A DNA stretch of 64,000 bases from contig NZ_JAGTXB010000004.1 of assembly GCF_018224885.1 (NCBI RefSeq), forward strand, positions 1 to 64,000, given 5' to 3'. This DNA comes from Chitinophaga hostae (GTDB taxonomy: Bacteria > Bacteroidota > Bacteroidia > Chitinophagales > Chitinophagaceae). The notes under the pieces are model-generated. The model worked only from the letters and a program-made list of their open reading frames with translations, did not search any database and was not told the origin of the DNA. Each line of letters starts with the position of its first letter. Position 1 is the stretch's first letter. The position numbers and the translations under genes are program-made. Shown piece by piece: positions 44,573 through 54,261 of the stretch.

Positions 44573-44675
44573 ACTTTTGCAATGTTTGGTTGAATTAATA
44601 AATAAAGTTTACTGACTTGTTTGTTGATGAAATTGAACTACAACCGGGGTAGGACGCCAATCTTAATCCCCGGTT
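44567..44675 (-). promoter_or_regulatory. Leader element of susC: hairpin plus conserved start motif
   Basis: Between fecR and susC (minus strand) a hairpin with arms AACCGGGG and CCCCGGTT (44675-44642) is followed by CAAACATTGCAAAA, one variable base and TATGCAA (ending 44567), which contains the susC start codon. TTGCA and TGCAA in it can pair across the ATG. The same arrangement occurs at 52302-52395, so it is likely functional in susC expression or mRNA processing. Confidence 0.6.
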
Positions 44676-44763
44676 TTTTGTTCAATAATGCATAGGAAGC
44701 CAACGTGCAGGCTTCAGTTGATCATTGTTCCTGTTATTTCATTGTTCATAACGTTGTTTATGG

Positions 44764-45969
44764 TTATGGCTGGATGATAATCCTGTTGCCATTTTCAATT
44801 TTATACCTGATCCTTGTTTTAGAAAGTCCTTTCAATACCTGCGACAGCGTAAGGTCGCGGCCTATTTCCCCGGTGAACAGGCGCTGAGGAATTTCCCCTT
44901 CATATTTAACTTCCACATTATACCAGCGCGACAGCTGTCTCATCACTGTAGGAAGATCTGCATCGTTGAAGGAAAAAAAGCCTTTTTTCCAGGCCATTAC
45001 CTGCGACAGGTCCACATTATCCAACACCTGGATGCCATGATTGCTGGCAATTACCCTGGCCTGCTGACCGGGCTTAATTACCTGCTTCTGCTGGTTTGCG
45101 TTGATTTGTACGGTACCCTGTAATAAGGTGGTATTGACACTGGGTTCATCTTTATACGCATTAATATTAAAATGTGTGCCCAGCACCTCTACCGTTGTAT
45201 TGCCCGCCTTTACCCGGAAAGGCATTTTTTCATTTTGGGCTACTTCAAAATATACCTCGCCGGTGATCGTTACCGTTCTTTCGTTGCCGGTAAAGGCGGT
45301 GGGGTAATAGATGGAAGAAGCTGCGTTTAGCCATACGCCGGTGCCATCGGGCAAAATAAGCTGGTATTGGCCACCTGACGGTGTACTCATGGTATTATAC
45401 AATACTTTATCTCCCGTACTTCCCGACTCGTTGTAGGCCAGCTGACCATTACTCAGCTTGGTGATGCTGGTGTTGCCCTGTTTCGCCAACACGCCGTTGT
45501 TGGCGCTGTCGAGCGGTATCTGGGAGCCGTCGGAGAGCGTGAGTACGGCCCTGTTGCCACCCGGTGCAATATCTTTTATTGCAGGCGACGCGGCCACTAT
45601 AACCGGTGGTGGTGATGGCTTCGCAAAGTAATATATGCCTGTTGCAATGAACACGACAGCTGCGGCAGCCCACCAGTAACGTTGGAGGAGATGTATACGT
45701 TTTTTTCCAGGTTGACTGAACGGTTCCTGATGTACCGGTTTATCAGCATCCAGTACTTCTTTTACAGCCAGTTGCCAGTAGGCATGGTCGTAATCCCCGC
45801 TCGCAGCGCCTGCTACCGTTTCGGTGGCATGAAGCGCATCCAGTTCCCGCACAACTTCTCCCGACTCATCCTGGCTGATCAGTTGCAGCAGTTCTTTGTA
45901 CTCCTCCTGCGTGGCGCGCAGCAGCCGTACCTGCTCTGATAAATATTTAAGTCTTTCTGATGTGGACAA
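44764..45969 (-). CDS. FecR-type anti-sigma factor (GH2 locus)
   Basis: 401 residues: a cytoplasmic N-terminal sigma-binding part (1-95), one membrane helix (about 98-115, YWWAAAAVVFIATGIYYF), the FecR domain in the periplasm (MSTPSGGQYQLILPDGTGVW, TITGEVYFEVAQ, VEVLGTHFNINAY) and a C-terminal DUF4974 (GFFSFNDADLPTVMRQLSRW). It should hold the sigma factor at 46093 inactive until the STN domain of SusC reports ligand binding. Confidence 0.92.
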   Translation of the reverse strand: MSTSERLKYLSEQVRLLRATQEEYKELLQLISQDESGEVVRELDALHATETVAGAASGDYDHAYWQLAVKEVLDADKPVHQEPFSQPGKKRIHLLQRYWWAAAAVVFIATGIYYFAKPSPPPVIVAASPAIKDIAPGGNRAVLTLSDGSQIPLDSANNGVLAKQGNTSITKLSNGQLAYNESGSTGDKVLYNTMSTPSGGQYQLILPDGTGVWLNAASSIYYPTAFTGNERTVTITGEVYFEVAQNEKMPFRVKAGNTTVEVLGTHFNINAYKDEPSVNTTLLQGTVQINANQQKQVIKPGQQARVIASNHGIQVLDNVDLSQVMAWKKGFFSFNDADLPTVMRQLSRWYNVEVKYEGEIPQRLFTGEIGRDLTLSQVLKGLSKTRIRYKIENGNRIIIQP

Positions 45970-46092
45970 CGGGTGAAATTTTAAACTTTTCAGAATTCAG
46001 TTGATACCGGGGGAAATTATGGTATCCATAAAGCTTCCCCTGACTATACGTACCGTGAGCAATCAAAGAGTACCTATCTGCCGGAAAAAAAG

Positions 46093-46692
46093 TTAATAAA
46101 AATATAAAACACCGCATCCCAGCAGGATGAGCGGAAGAATAATACCCTGGCTGATGAGGTATTCCCGGATAGATTTGAGTGAGCGGACGAGCGAGTTTTT
46201 GATTGTTTGCGGTGATAATTCCAGCAGGTTCGCAATTGCTGCTATTTTGAGCCCCTTCTCCCGGCTGAGCAGGTAGATCTTTTGTGCCTGTGGGGGTAAT
46301 GAGAGAATGGCTTGTTTTACCAGCAACGCTGTTTCGGAAAAAGCAATATTTTCTTCTGTGAGATTTGACTGGTCGCTGCTTTCCCGTATAATGGCCTGTT
46401 GGGCCTTGTTCCTGACGCCTTGCTTCTGCAGCCAGCTGTAGCAACGGAAATACACGATCTTAAAAATCCAGTTGCGCGGGTTGTCTATAGCAGACAATTT
46501 TTCCCGGTTCAGCCATATGCTCAGGAATATTTCCTGGATAATATCTTTTTCAGGGCCTTCTACCTGTATAACATGTGCAATAACGGGTTTGATCCTGGGT
46601 ACATACAGGTGAAACAATGCTTCAAATGCAGCTTCGTCCCCCATGGCAATCTGGTGGAAAAGTGCAGTTTCATGTACTGAGTCATTATTCAT
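46093..46692 (-). CDS. ECF sigma factor, FecI-like (GH2 locus)
   Basis: 199 residues. Region 2 (EGPEKDIIQEIFLSIWLNRE, FKIVYFRCYSWLQK) and region 4 (LPPQAQKIYLLSREKGLKI, LELSPQTIKNSLVRSLKSIR) define an RNA polymerase ECF sigma factor of the Bacteroidota FecI-like group. The last 22 residues (LISQGIILPLILLGCGVLYF) are strongly hydrophobic, a possible membrane tether. It is first in the order sigma, FecR, SusC, SusD, GH2. Confidence 0.93.
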   Translation of the reverse strand: MNNDSVHETALFHQIAMGDEAAFEALFHLYVPRIKPVIAHVIQVEGPEKDIIQEIFLSIWLNREKLSAIDNPRNWIFKIVYFRCYSWLQKQGVRNKAQQAIIRESSDQSNLTEENIAFSETALLVKQAILSLPPQAQKIYLLSREKGLKIAAIANLLELSPQTIKNSLVRSLKSIREYLISQGIILPLILLGCGVLYFY

Positions 46693-46868
46693 CCTGTTAA
46701 TCGTAGTCGCTTAATTTACCCAATCTAAAAATAGATTAGCCGAACGATCTGTTTGTTAGATAAAGATTAACCTGCAATTTACGAAAACAAACTTTCTTAT
46801 TATATATACTACATTGGGTAGTTAAATTTAAAAGGGGGTAAAAATGTCTTTTTGGGGGGCAAAATAAA

Positions 46869-46890
46869 GGCCCCCCGGGAGCGGGAGGCC
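46869..46890 (-). terminator. Terminator of the second SusC/SusD operon
   Basis: GGCCTCCC and GGGGGGCC arms (one mismatch) around GCTCCC, followed on the minus strand by TTTATTTTG. It lies 31 bases beyond the susD stop at 46921. Confidence 0.6.
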
Positions 46891-46920
46891 ACTGACATAT
46901 TTGCTTATCACCTTGTACAA

Positions 46921-48798
46921 TTACATAAAGGGGTCAAAAGTTCCACCCCACAGCATATTTTGCTGCAGTTTCGGATTCCTCGACAGAAAACTGAAAGGCA
47001 GTCCGTATATATACATTTTATCCGGAATAGAAAGGTTTGTCTTATCTGTGGTGATAACGGTATAATTAAATTTATTATATACTTTATTGATGTCATCCAT
47101 TGGCGCAGGATCTGTTTGCCCGGCTTTTAAAGTGATAGCAAGACTATGCCGCTGCGTGCCTCTCAGCAGGTCAAATTTTTTCCAGCGTCGCAGGTCATCC
47201 CAGCGTTTACCTTCGAAGGCAAACTCTACAAAGCGTTCATCCTGGTAAGCCTTCCTGATGTCGTCGATACCCGCGGCGGTGATGCCATAGTTGCCGGTGC
47301 CGGCTGATATCCCGGCCCGTTGGCGGATGTCATACAGTACCTGCAATGCCTCACCGGTTTTACCCAGTTCGTTGGCGGCTTCACCATAGTTCATCAACAC
47401 TTCCGCATAGCGGATCTCCGGCCAGTCAACATCGGATTGTTCCACCATGGCTGCATCCCTGTCAACACCTTTTAATTTCAGGAAGAAGCCATTCAGCTCT
47501 CCCATGCCTTGTCCGATCCAGTTTCCATCGGTTACCACCCGGTTTAAAGTCCCGGTGACGCCACCCTCCGGTGTAAACGATGGCTCGGTAAGGTAGGTCC
47601 AGTAGTATTCATTCTTTGCTGCCATTTTTGGTGTGAACTGAACCGGTGCGCCGTTATAATAAATGGAAGCATAGAACCGGTCGTCCCTGTTTTGAAACAA
47701 GGTAGGATAAGTAGCCGCTGATGGTATAAAGCGACTGCCATCTTTCATGGGGAATGCATTCACTAATTCGAGAGAAGGCATATCATTATCCCAGTCGTCT
47801 GCAGAATAGCGCAGTGGCGCGTTTCCTGGCGCGGCATAATATGCATCGGGGTAAGTAAAGCGCCGGAACATCACCTGTTCTTTGTTCAGTTCTACATTCC
47901 AGATGTCTCCATAAACAGGGTACAATCCTTTTCCCATGCCGGCCAGGAAGTTTTTAGCGGCGAGGTTGGCATCGTATGCCTTTTGCCAGGAAGCAATTCC
48001 GTTCAGTCCATGAAACAGCGGACTGGCAAAGAAAAGCAGTACTCTGCCTTTGAAAGCCATGGCAGCGCCTTTATCAACACGGCCCAGATCGGCGCCCTTC
48101 CAGAAATCGGGTAACAGCGCTATTGCATCGTCCAGATCTTTCAGTATCTGCGTTACACATTCGGATGTTTTATTGCGGGGCTGTTGTACCTGCGTCAAGT
48201 CAGCTATGGCCTCCTGGGCTTTCAGAATAAGCGGCACGCCACCTACATCTTTTACCAGTTTGTAATAAGCCCAGGCGCGCCAGAACATTGCCTGTGCCTT
48301 GATATAGTTTTTGGCTGTTTGTCCGAATGTAGCCTGGTCGATATGATCCAGTATGTTATTACAGGTGCGGATATCTCCATAAGTGTTTACCGCCCAGTTT
48401 AACTTCACGCCGGCGGCGGCATTGTCGTAGTTCTCCAGCCAGTCGTAGGTGGCGGTGCCGAGCAATACCTTGTCGGAATAACGATGTGGGGAAATGGCTT
48501 CATCGGTACCGTTGCCGTTACCAAAATTTACGAATTGCCAGTTCTTTACCCAACCATCCCAGAACCAGTTGTTGTACACCCGGGAACATCCGCCGGGGTT
48601 GGCCATTCCATAAGGCCAACAAGGCATCTGGTCATAGTATACGGTATCGAGGTAGGCGGTAGCAGCGCGCTCCGACTCCCATATCTGTTTGTCGGTAAGG
48701 GCGCTTAATGGCTCCCGGTCAAGTATTTTGCGGCAGCTGAAAAAGGAAATAAGCAGGAACACCGCCGGCAGTATATATTTTAGCGTACTATTTTTCAT
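46921..48798 (-). CDS. SusD/RagB family lipoprotein (enzyme-less module)
   Basis: 625 residues, lipid-modified at Cys22 (ISFFSC). SusD blocks: ILDREPLSALTDKQIWESE, AQAMFWRAWAYYKLVKDVGG, EIRYAEVLMNYGEAANELG and ERFVEFAFEGKRWDDLRRWK. It is longer than the family norm, with a large mid-region containing many Trp and Tyr residues suited to ligand binding. It pairs with the SusC encoded 17 bases upstream. No enzyme gene is present in this module. Confidence 0.95.
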   Translation of the reverse strand: MKNSTLKYILPAVFLLISFFSCRKILDREPLSALTDKQIWESERAATAYLDTVYYDQMPCWPYGMANPGGCSRVYNNWFWDGWVKNWQFVNFGNGNGTDEAISPHRYSDKVLLGTATYDWLENYDNAAAGVKLNWAVNTYGDIRTCNNILDHIDQATFGQTAKNYIKAQAMFWRAWAYYKLVKDVGGVPLILKAQEAIADLTQVQQPRNKTSECVTQILKDLDDAIALLPDFWKGADLGRVDKGAAMAFKGRVLLFFASPLFHGLNGIASWQKAYDANLAAKNFLAGMGKGLYPVYGDIWNVELNKEQVMFRRFTYPDAYYAAPGNAPLRYSADDWDNDMPSLELVNAFPMKDGSRFIPSAATYPTLFQNRDDRFYASIYYNGAPVQFTPKMAAKNEYYWTYLTEPSFTPEGGVTGTLNRVVTDGNWIGQGMGELNGFFLKLKGVDRDAAMVEQSDVDWPEIRYAEVLMNYGEAANELGKTGEALQVLYDIRQRAGISAGTGNYGITAAGIDDIRKAYQDERFVEFAFEGKRWDDLRRWKKFDLLRGTQRHSLAITLKAGQTDPAPMDDINKVYNKFNYTVITTDKTNLSIPDKMYIYGLPFSFLSRNPKLQQNMLWGGTFDPFM

Positions 48799-48815
48799 GG
48801 AATCACTTTTTAAAA

Positions 48816-51800
48816 TTAGAACTGTACATTAAAGCCTAAAGAAACATTGGTCATGATAGGGTAGCTGCCAAAGGAGTACACTTCAGGATCATAGAGTTTG
48901 AATTTTCTCAGGCAGAAAAGGTTGGTAGCGCCGGCAAATACCTGTGCCGAGCTTAGTCCGGCCCTTTTTAACAGTGCTGGTGATAAATCGTAAGAAAGGT
49001 TTAGGTTTTTCAGGCGCAGAAAATCACCGCTGAAAGTATTCAGTGCAGACACTACAGAGTAGTCCTGCCGCTGGTTGCCGCTGGCGTTATACAGTTTCGG
49101 GAATTTTCCGTTGGGGTTGGTCTCTGACCAGGAGTCGCCATAATAGGCAGGATAAGGAATATTGCCACCATTGCGTCCCCACGGATCGTTGTAAATCACT
49201 TTGTATCCTGCAAGACCCGCCAGCAACATACTCAGTCTGAAATTTTTGTATCCCATGCTAATGCTCAGTCCATATGCAATAGGCGCGTTGTTCGACTGGT
49301 TGCTGCTGCCGGGAACTACGGCGTTGGAATATTTTGCTACTACTACTTTGTCGTAGCTGTCGATCCGGCCATCAGGTTTACCATCGGGGCCGCCTACATC
49401 AGTAAAGTTCATCATGCCTTTTGCAGGCGCCGCTCCAAAGATGGTATATCCTGCGGGTAATGCGTTTACATCGGCGTCGGTACGCAGGATGCCGATAGCG
49501 TCGTAGCCTGCCTGGTAGTTGAGTGGTTTGCCTACGGGATCATCTGCCGGTGTGGCGCCCAGCGCTTTATCTTTTTTCAGCACGTTGGTAGTAGCCAGTC
49601 CAAAGTTGGCTTTCACATCAAATAAAAAATCCTTTCCTATTTTGCCGTCCAGGTATCCCAGTTCAAGGTCCATTCCTTTTGCGTTCATCCTTCCGTAGTT
49701 CTCAATCGGGTAGCTGGCGCCGAATTCTACCGGTATTGCCAATATGCGCTGTCCGAGGATATTGAAGGTATTTTTGGTCCATACATCGGCTACCACGCTC
49801 CAGTGTTGTTTGAAATTCAGGTCCACACCTGCGTTATACGATTTTGCGCCTTCCCAGGTATAGTTCGTTTGTGCGATACCGTTATACGCCAGTATTGATT
49901 TTGATGATCCTGGATCGCCCAGGTAAAACGGTGTGGAAGAAGCGTTATAGATCTCCTTGAAAAGCCATGCAGGGATGTTGTCGTTACCGGTGGAACCGTA
50001 CGATGCGCGGATTTTCAGCATATCCAGCCCTTTTTTCTTCAGGTTGGCCAGGAATGGTTCTTCCGACATCACCCATCCGAGTGAAGCCGCAGGAAAATAT
50101 CCCCACCGGTTGTCTTTCGAAAACTTGGATGATCCATCGGCACGCAATGATGCTGACACCAGGTATTTATGCTGATAGTCGTAGTTCACCCTGCCAACGT
50201 AGGAAACGCGTGCATCCAGGTAGGTTTCAAAACCATTGGCTTTGGTGTCGCCGGAAGCCTGGCTGGCAAAGGGAAACTGGTCGGTAGTATTAACCGGGAA
50301 GTTGTATTTATAGATGCTGGAATAATTATAGTAACCATCGGACTGTTCGTATACGCCTACAATGTTCAGGTTATGATTTCCAAAATGTTTATCGTAGCTG
50401 GCAATGGCATTTATCTGGTAGGAACTGGTGCGGCCATTTTCATTCCCGATAAAAGGTTGCGCAGGTGCGGTAGCTACCTTGGTTCCAATGATTTCATTGG
50501 TATATAATTGTTGAATACCACTTTTCGGATCGAGTTTGAACTGGTACAGCAAAGGCTGGATGGCGTAAGCTTTGGAGAAATCGTTGCCGTTATAAAGGTC
50601 AGCTACGCCTTTCAGCGTGAGCCCTTTAATAAACGGCACCTTGTATTCCAGGTTGATGATACCATCTATATATTGTTTGTTGACATGCAGGTAGCCGCCG
50701 TTCTTCATCAGTTCGATGGGATTGCTTACCCAGGTCGGAGACATGGGTTTGCCATCGATATAGGCAAAGGTGGTGGGAGGCATAATGTATTTCAGCTTTT
50801 CGTAAAAGCCCGACAGGTCATCATCTTTTCCTTCAATGGTATAAAACCTGCTACGGCCTCCTTTGTTGTAGCTGAGGTTCAGTCCCAGTGACAGGTCTTT
50901 TGTAATGGCTACCTGTACATTACTGCGCAGGTTATATTTCTGATAACCCAGTTGGGGCAGAAATCCTTTTTCATCATAAAAAGTACCGCCAATAAAATAG
51001 GCAACACGGTCGGTGCCTCCGGACACATTCAGTGAATGCCGCTGGGTAAAAGGATGCTGGTATGCTTCATCGTAATGGAGGTTGCCTTCCGGGTTGTTTT
51101 TATGTATCCAGTCGCGGTCATATTGATTGAAGCGAAAGTCTGCAGTGCCTGTGTGGGTGGAATTGTATAGATCCATACTCTCGTCCATACTGAGGTATTT
51201 CACATCAATTTCCGGTTTGCTGTAAACGCCGAACAGGGAGCTGAACTGCACCATTGCTTTGCCGGCCTTACCGGTTTTGGTGGTTACCAGCAGTACGCCA
51301 TCTGACGAGCGGGAGCCGTAAATAGCGGCAGATGCGGCATCTTTCAGAATGGTAATGCTCTGTACCTGGTTAGGGTCGAGTGCATCAAAGGTGGCCTGAT
51401 CACGGGCAACGCCATCAATTACAATCAGTGGTCCTGAGCTGTTCCAGGAAGAGGAAGAGCGGATACGGACAATGGATGATTTCCCCGGTACACCGCTGCC
51501 TGATTGTACAAATGTTCCGGAAGCTCTTCCTGCCAGCACATTGGACAGATTGGCTGCGGGAATGCTCATCATATCCTTGGTATCGATGCTGCTGATGGCA
51601 GAAGTAAGGCTGGCTTTTTTCTGGGTGCCATAACCTACCACCACTACTTCATCTACCTTGGCATCCGCCGGTTTTAGAACGATTGTATGGAAACCTGCGT
51701 GCGAAACCTCCAAATGCAGCGGCTGATACCCGATATAGGATATCACCAGGGTGGCCGTGCCGGAGGGGACTTTCAACCGGAAGTTGCCACCGGCATCGGC

Positions 51801-52307
51801 GGCGGCGCCATCCCTGGTGCCGGCTCTTGATACGGAGGCCCCCGGAAGGGGATTACCAGCGGCATCCACGATCTTACCGGTTACCACAAACCCGGAGGTG
51901 TCCACCGCAGGGGCAAGGTCTGTTGGTGGTACCATTTCCGGCTTTTCGGTGATCACAATCACACCGTCTACATTGGTATAGGTAAAACGGTCTTTCTGAA
52001 GGCAGCGCTCCAATACTTTTTCGAGCGCCTGGTCTTTGATATGAAGCGTAAGCTTCCCTATCCTGGAAAGTACGGCTTCGCTGACCATCAGGCTCTTTCC
52101 TGATTGCTTTTGTATTTCCCGGAATACCTCTTTGGCCGGAGCATCCTTTACGGATAAGGTAATACTCTGTCCGTTGCTGGTCCGGGCCACGGCTTGCGTG
52201 CAGGCAAAGAGTACTAAAAACGCAGTCACTTTCATGATCCTCAAAACTTTTTGAGTGAGCTTCCTGCTCTCCTGGTTTGATAAAATGGAATTAGCGTTTA
52301 ATTGCAT
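48816..52307 (-). CDS. SusC/RagA family TonB-dependent receptor with STN domain (enzyme-less module)
   Basis: 1163 residues from the ATG at 52307, inside the leader motif shared with the other module; the open frame starts 34 codons earlier but would span the hairpin. After the helix VTAFLVLFACTQAVA comes an STN domain (about 45-120; VFREIQKQSGKSLMVSEAV), a regulatory-like domain (VTGKIVDAAGNPLPGASVS), plug (DEVVVVGYGTQKKASLTSAI, ILKDAASAAIYGSRSSDGVL) and a barrel ending VSLGFNVQF. It transmits ligand binding to the FecR at 52426. Confidence 0.95.
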   Translation of the reverse strand: MQLNANSILSNQESRKLTQKVLRIMKVTAFLVLFACTQAVARTSNGQSITLSVKDAPAKEVFREIQKQSGKSLMVSEAVLSRIGKLTLHIKDQALEKVLERCLQKDRFTYTNVDGVIVITEKPEMVPPTDLAPAVDTSGFVVTGKIVDAAGNPLPGASVSRAGTRDGAAADAGGNFRLKVPSGTATLVISYIGYQPLHLEVSHAGFHTIVLKPADAKVDEVVVVGYGTQKKASLTSAISSIDTKDMMSIPAANLSNVLAGRASGTFVQSGSGVPGKSSIVRIRSSSSWNSSGPLIVIDGVARDQATFDALDPNQVQSITILKDAASAAIYGSRSSDGVLLVTTKTGKAGKAMVQFSSLFGVYSKPEIDVKYLSMDESMDLYNSTHTGTADFRFNQYDRDWIHKNNPEGNLHYDEAYQHPFTQRHSLNVSGGTDRVAYFIGGTFYDEKGFLPQLGYQKYNLRSNVQVAITKDLSLGLNLSYNKGGRSRFYTIEGKDDDLSGFYEKLKYIMPPTTFAYIDGKPMSPTWVSNPIELMKNGGYLHVNKQYIDGIINLEYKVPFIKGLTLKGVADLYNGNDFSKAYAIQPLLYQFKLDPKSGIQQLYTNEIIGTKVATAPAQPFIGNENGRTSSYQINAIASYDKHFGNHNLNIVGVYEQSDGYYNYSSIYKYNFPVNTTDQFPFASQASGDTKANGFETYLDARVSYVGRVNYDYQHKYLVSASLRADGSSKFSKDNRWGYFPAASLGWVMSEEPFLANLKKKGLDMLKIRASYGSTGNDNIPAWLFKEIYNASSTPFYLGDPGSSKSILAYNGIAQTNYTWEGAKSYNAGVDLNFKQHWSVVADVWTKNTFNILGQRILAIPVEFGASYPIENYGRMNAKGMDLELGYLDGKIGKDFLFDVKANFGLATTNVLKKDKALGATPADDPVGKPLNYQAGYDAIGILRTDADVNALPAGYTIFGAAPAKGMMNFTDVGGPDGKPDGRIDSYDKVVVAKYSNAVVPGSSNQSNNAPIAYGLSISMGYKNFRLSMLLAGLAGYKVIYNDPWGRNGGNIPYPAYYGDSWSETNPNGKFPKLYNASGNQRQDYSVVSALNTFSGDFLRLKNLNLSYDLSPALLKRAGLSSAQVFAGATNLFCLRKFKLYDPEVYSFGSYPIMTNVSLGFNVQF

Positions 52308-52395
52308 AGTTTTGCAATGTTTGGGTTTGTGAATCTGTTTCTCAACGGTATTTAATAGCCCAGATCCCGCCAGGGGTGGCCTTAACACTCCTGGC
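52302..52395 (-). promoter_or_regulatory. Leader element of susC: hairpin plus conserved start motif, second copy
   Basis: Arms GCCAGG and CCTGGC (52395-52369) form a hairpin, followed downstream on the minus strand by CAAACATTGCAAAA, one variable base and TATGCAA (ending 52302) that includes the susC ATG. The start motif matches the copy at 44567 in 22 of 23 positions, although the neighbouring coding sequences differ much more. Confidence 0.6.
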
Positions 52396-52425
52396 TTCTT
52401 TTTGGGCAATAGTTTGCTGGTAAGA

Positions 52426-53616
52426 TTATTTTATAATCAGTTTTCTTCCTGTGGTGTTGTTGGCTCCTTCCTCAATAGTGAACTTTACATTGGTTGTTTG
52501 TAATACTTTCAAAACGGTGGATAAACTGTTGCTGCATTTCACGATCGCAAAAAACTTTTCTTCCGGTACCTTTCCCTGAAATACAATGTCTATGTCATAC
52601 CACCTTGAAAACTGGCGAAGCACTGTTACGAGCGGGGTACTTTCAAAATGAAAATATCCTTCTTTCCAGGCCATGATCTCTTCGGTGTTGGGATGGGGAT
52701 TTACAGTCAGCTGGCCATCGGGTGTGAGCACAGATTGCTGTCCCGGCGACAAGTGTACCTGCCGGCTGCCTTTTCTTACATTCACAGCGCCTTCCAATAA
52801 CGTGGTGGTAATATTTGGTTCATCGGTATAGGCGTTTATATTAAAATGTGTTCCCAGCACCACCACGGTGGTGCCGTTGGCCGCAACTATAAACGGAATA
52901 CGCCGTTTCCGTTGCGGATCATTGGCATGTGCTACCTCAAAGTAAACTTCTCCCGTTACTTCCACTTTACGTACATCACCGGTAAATGCAGAAGGGAAGC
53001 GGATGCTGCTGGCTGCATTCAACCATACCTTCGAGCCGTCTGCCAGCACCAGCGACATCTGCCGCCCCTTTGGTGTGGTCATGGTATTATATTCCACGGG
53101 ACGATTTTCCCCTGTGGAAGAAACATAACTAACCACATCTCCGGATTTACGGATCAGCGTGTTGCCTTGTTCGGCCAGCTCCCCGTTTCCTGCGGCATCC
53201 AAAACAATTTGTTTTCCGTTGCCCAGGGTAAGCACCGCCCCGGAATGACCCGCCGGCACATCGGCCACCAGTAATTCTTTTGCAGGGATGTGCATGCGCT
53301 GCTGTTTAAAAAAAGCAGCGGTGGCCAATACAAGTACTATACAAGCTGCAGCAGCTGACCACAGCCGGCGGCGCCTGCCCGTAGCGGCTTTTTTTTGCCG
53401 GCGATCTGCCCGCAGAAACGCTACCATCGCCTTTTCGGCGGCGTTGGAAGGCTCGGCTGAAGGCGGCGTGTTTTTTACATGATCCTGTAAAATCGCCAGC
53501 AGCGCCGGTTGGTATTGCTTTTGCAGCACCACGTCCATCAATTCCCGTTCTTCTTCCTCATCAGCTTCCTGACTTATATAGCGGTCAAACAGGTATTGTA
53601 GTCTTTCGGGTGTCAT
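52426..53616 (-). CDS. FecR-type anti-sigma factor (enzyme-less module)
   Basis: 396 residues: cytoplasmic acidic N-terminus (SQEADEEEERELMD), a membrane helix at about 86-102, FecR domain (YNTMTTPKGRQMSLVLADGS, KVEVTGEVYFEVAH, VVVLGTHFNINAY) and DUF4974 (GYFHFESTPLVTVLRQFSRW). The pair with the sigma gene at 53692 is separated by 75 bases. Confidence 0.92.
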   Translation of the reverse strand: MTPERLQYLFDRYISQEADEEEERELMDVVLQKQYQPALLAILQDHVKNTPPSAEPSNAAEKAMVAFLRADRRQKKAATGRRRRLWSAAAACIVLVLATAAFFKQQRMHIPAKELLVADVPAGHSGAVLTLGNGKQIVLDAAGNGELAEQGNTLIRKSGDVVSYVSSTGENRPVEYNTMTTPKGRQMSLVLADGSKVWLNAASSIRFPSAFTGDVRKVEVTGEVYFEVAHANDPQRKRRIPFIVAANGTTVVVLGTHFNINAYTDEPNITTTLLEGAVNVRKGSRQVHLSPGQQSVLTPDGQLTVNPHPNTEEIMAWKEGYFHFESTPLVTVLRQFSRWYDIDIVFQGKVPEEKFFAIVKCSNSLSTVLKVLQTTNVKFTIEEGANNTTGRKLIIK

Positions 53617-53691
53617 TTCCTTTAAACCAATTGTCTGTTAATAAAGAGTACCTGGGGAAGGGGAATGGGTTAGCGGGAAGAAAAAAAATAT

Positions 53692-54261
53692 TCAGAAGAT
53701 GAAAAACATTTTAAAGCTGGCTTTGCAATAGGCCCTGATAGCCTTTACTGCTTTTGCCAAATGTGCTTTCACGGTTTCGGGATGGATATGCATAACGCGG
53801 GCAGACTCCTCCCTCGACAGGCCTTCTATCTTCACCAGCTGGTATACCTGCTTTTGTTGGGGAGATAAGCCGTTCACCGCCTGGTGAAGCAGTTGCTGGT
53901 ATTCTGACGCAAAAATGGATTCCATCGTATCATTATGATGCAGTTCCTCCGGGCGAAGGAGTGCAGCTTTCTTTCTTTCCATGGCGGCTTTCTTAAGCGC
54001 CTTGTATGATTTGTTACGTGCAATAATAAACAGGTAAGATTCAAAGCAATCTATCTGCAGCAAGTACTCCCGTCTTTTCCAAATAATAATAAAGACATCC
54101 TGCAGTAACTCTTCTGCGCATTCGGGTGAACGGGTAATGGTTAGTAAAACGGAGTAAACTTTACTCTTGTGGAGATTAAACAGTTTCAGGAAGGCCAGTT
54201 CATTGCCCGAGGCAACCATTGCCAGCAGCGCTTGTTCACTATAGTCGTTAACGGATTCCAT
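53692..54261 (-). CDS. ECF sigma factor, FecI-like (enzyme-less module)
   Basis: 189 residues. Region 2 (SPECAEELLQDVFIIIWKRR, YLFIIARNKSYKAL) and region 4 (LSPQQKQVYQLVKIEGLSRE, MHIHPETVKAHLAKAVKAI) are intact. The last residues (FKMFFIF) are hydrophobic, as in the two other sigma factors here. It faces the sigma gene at 54507 across 245 bases, so control of both modules may come from that one gap. Confidence 0.93.
   Translation of the reverse strand: MESVNDYSEQALLAMVASGNELAFLKLFNLHKSKVYSVLLTITRSPECAEELLQDVFIIIWKRREYLLQIDCFESYLFIIARNKSYKALKKAAMERKKAALLRPEELHHNDTMESIFASEYQQLLHQAVNGLSPQQKQVYQLVKIEGLSREESARVMHIHPETVKAHLAKAVKAIRAYCKASFKMFFIF

Noticed and set aside
44642..44679. The GC hairpin before susC as a plain terminator
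   Set aside because: Its T run is on the plus strand, whereas the genes here run on the minus strand and need read-through into susC; the second copy also sits inside an operon.
46852..47130. Plus-strand open frame over the end of the SusD gene
   Set aside because: Antisense to a clear susD; composition and lack of motifs indicate a shadow frame.
52308..52409. Longer start for the second SusC at 52409
   Set aside because: The extra 34 codons cover the leader hairpin and the conserved start motif; the ATG at 52307 aligns with the start of the other leftward SusC.
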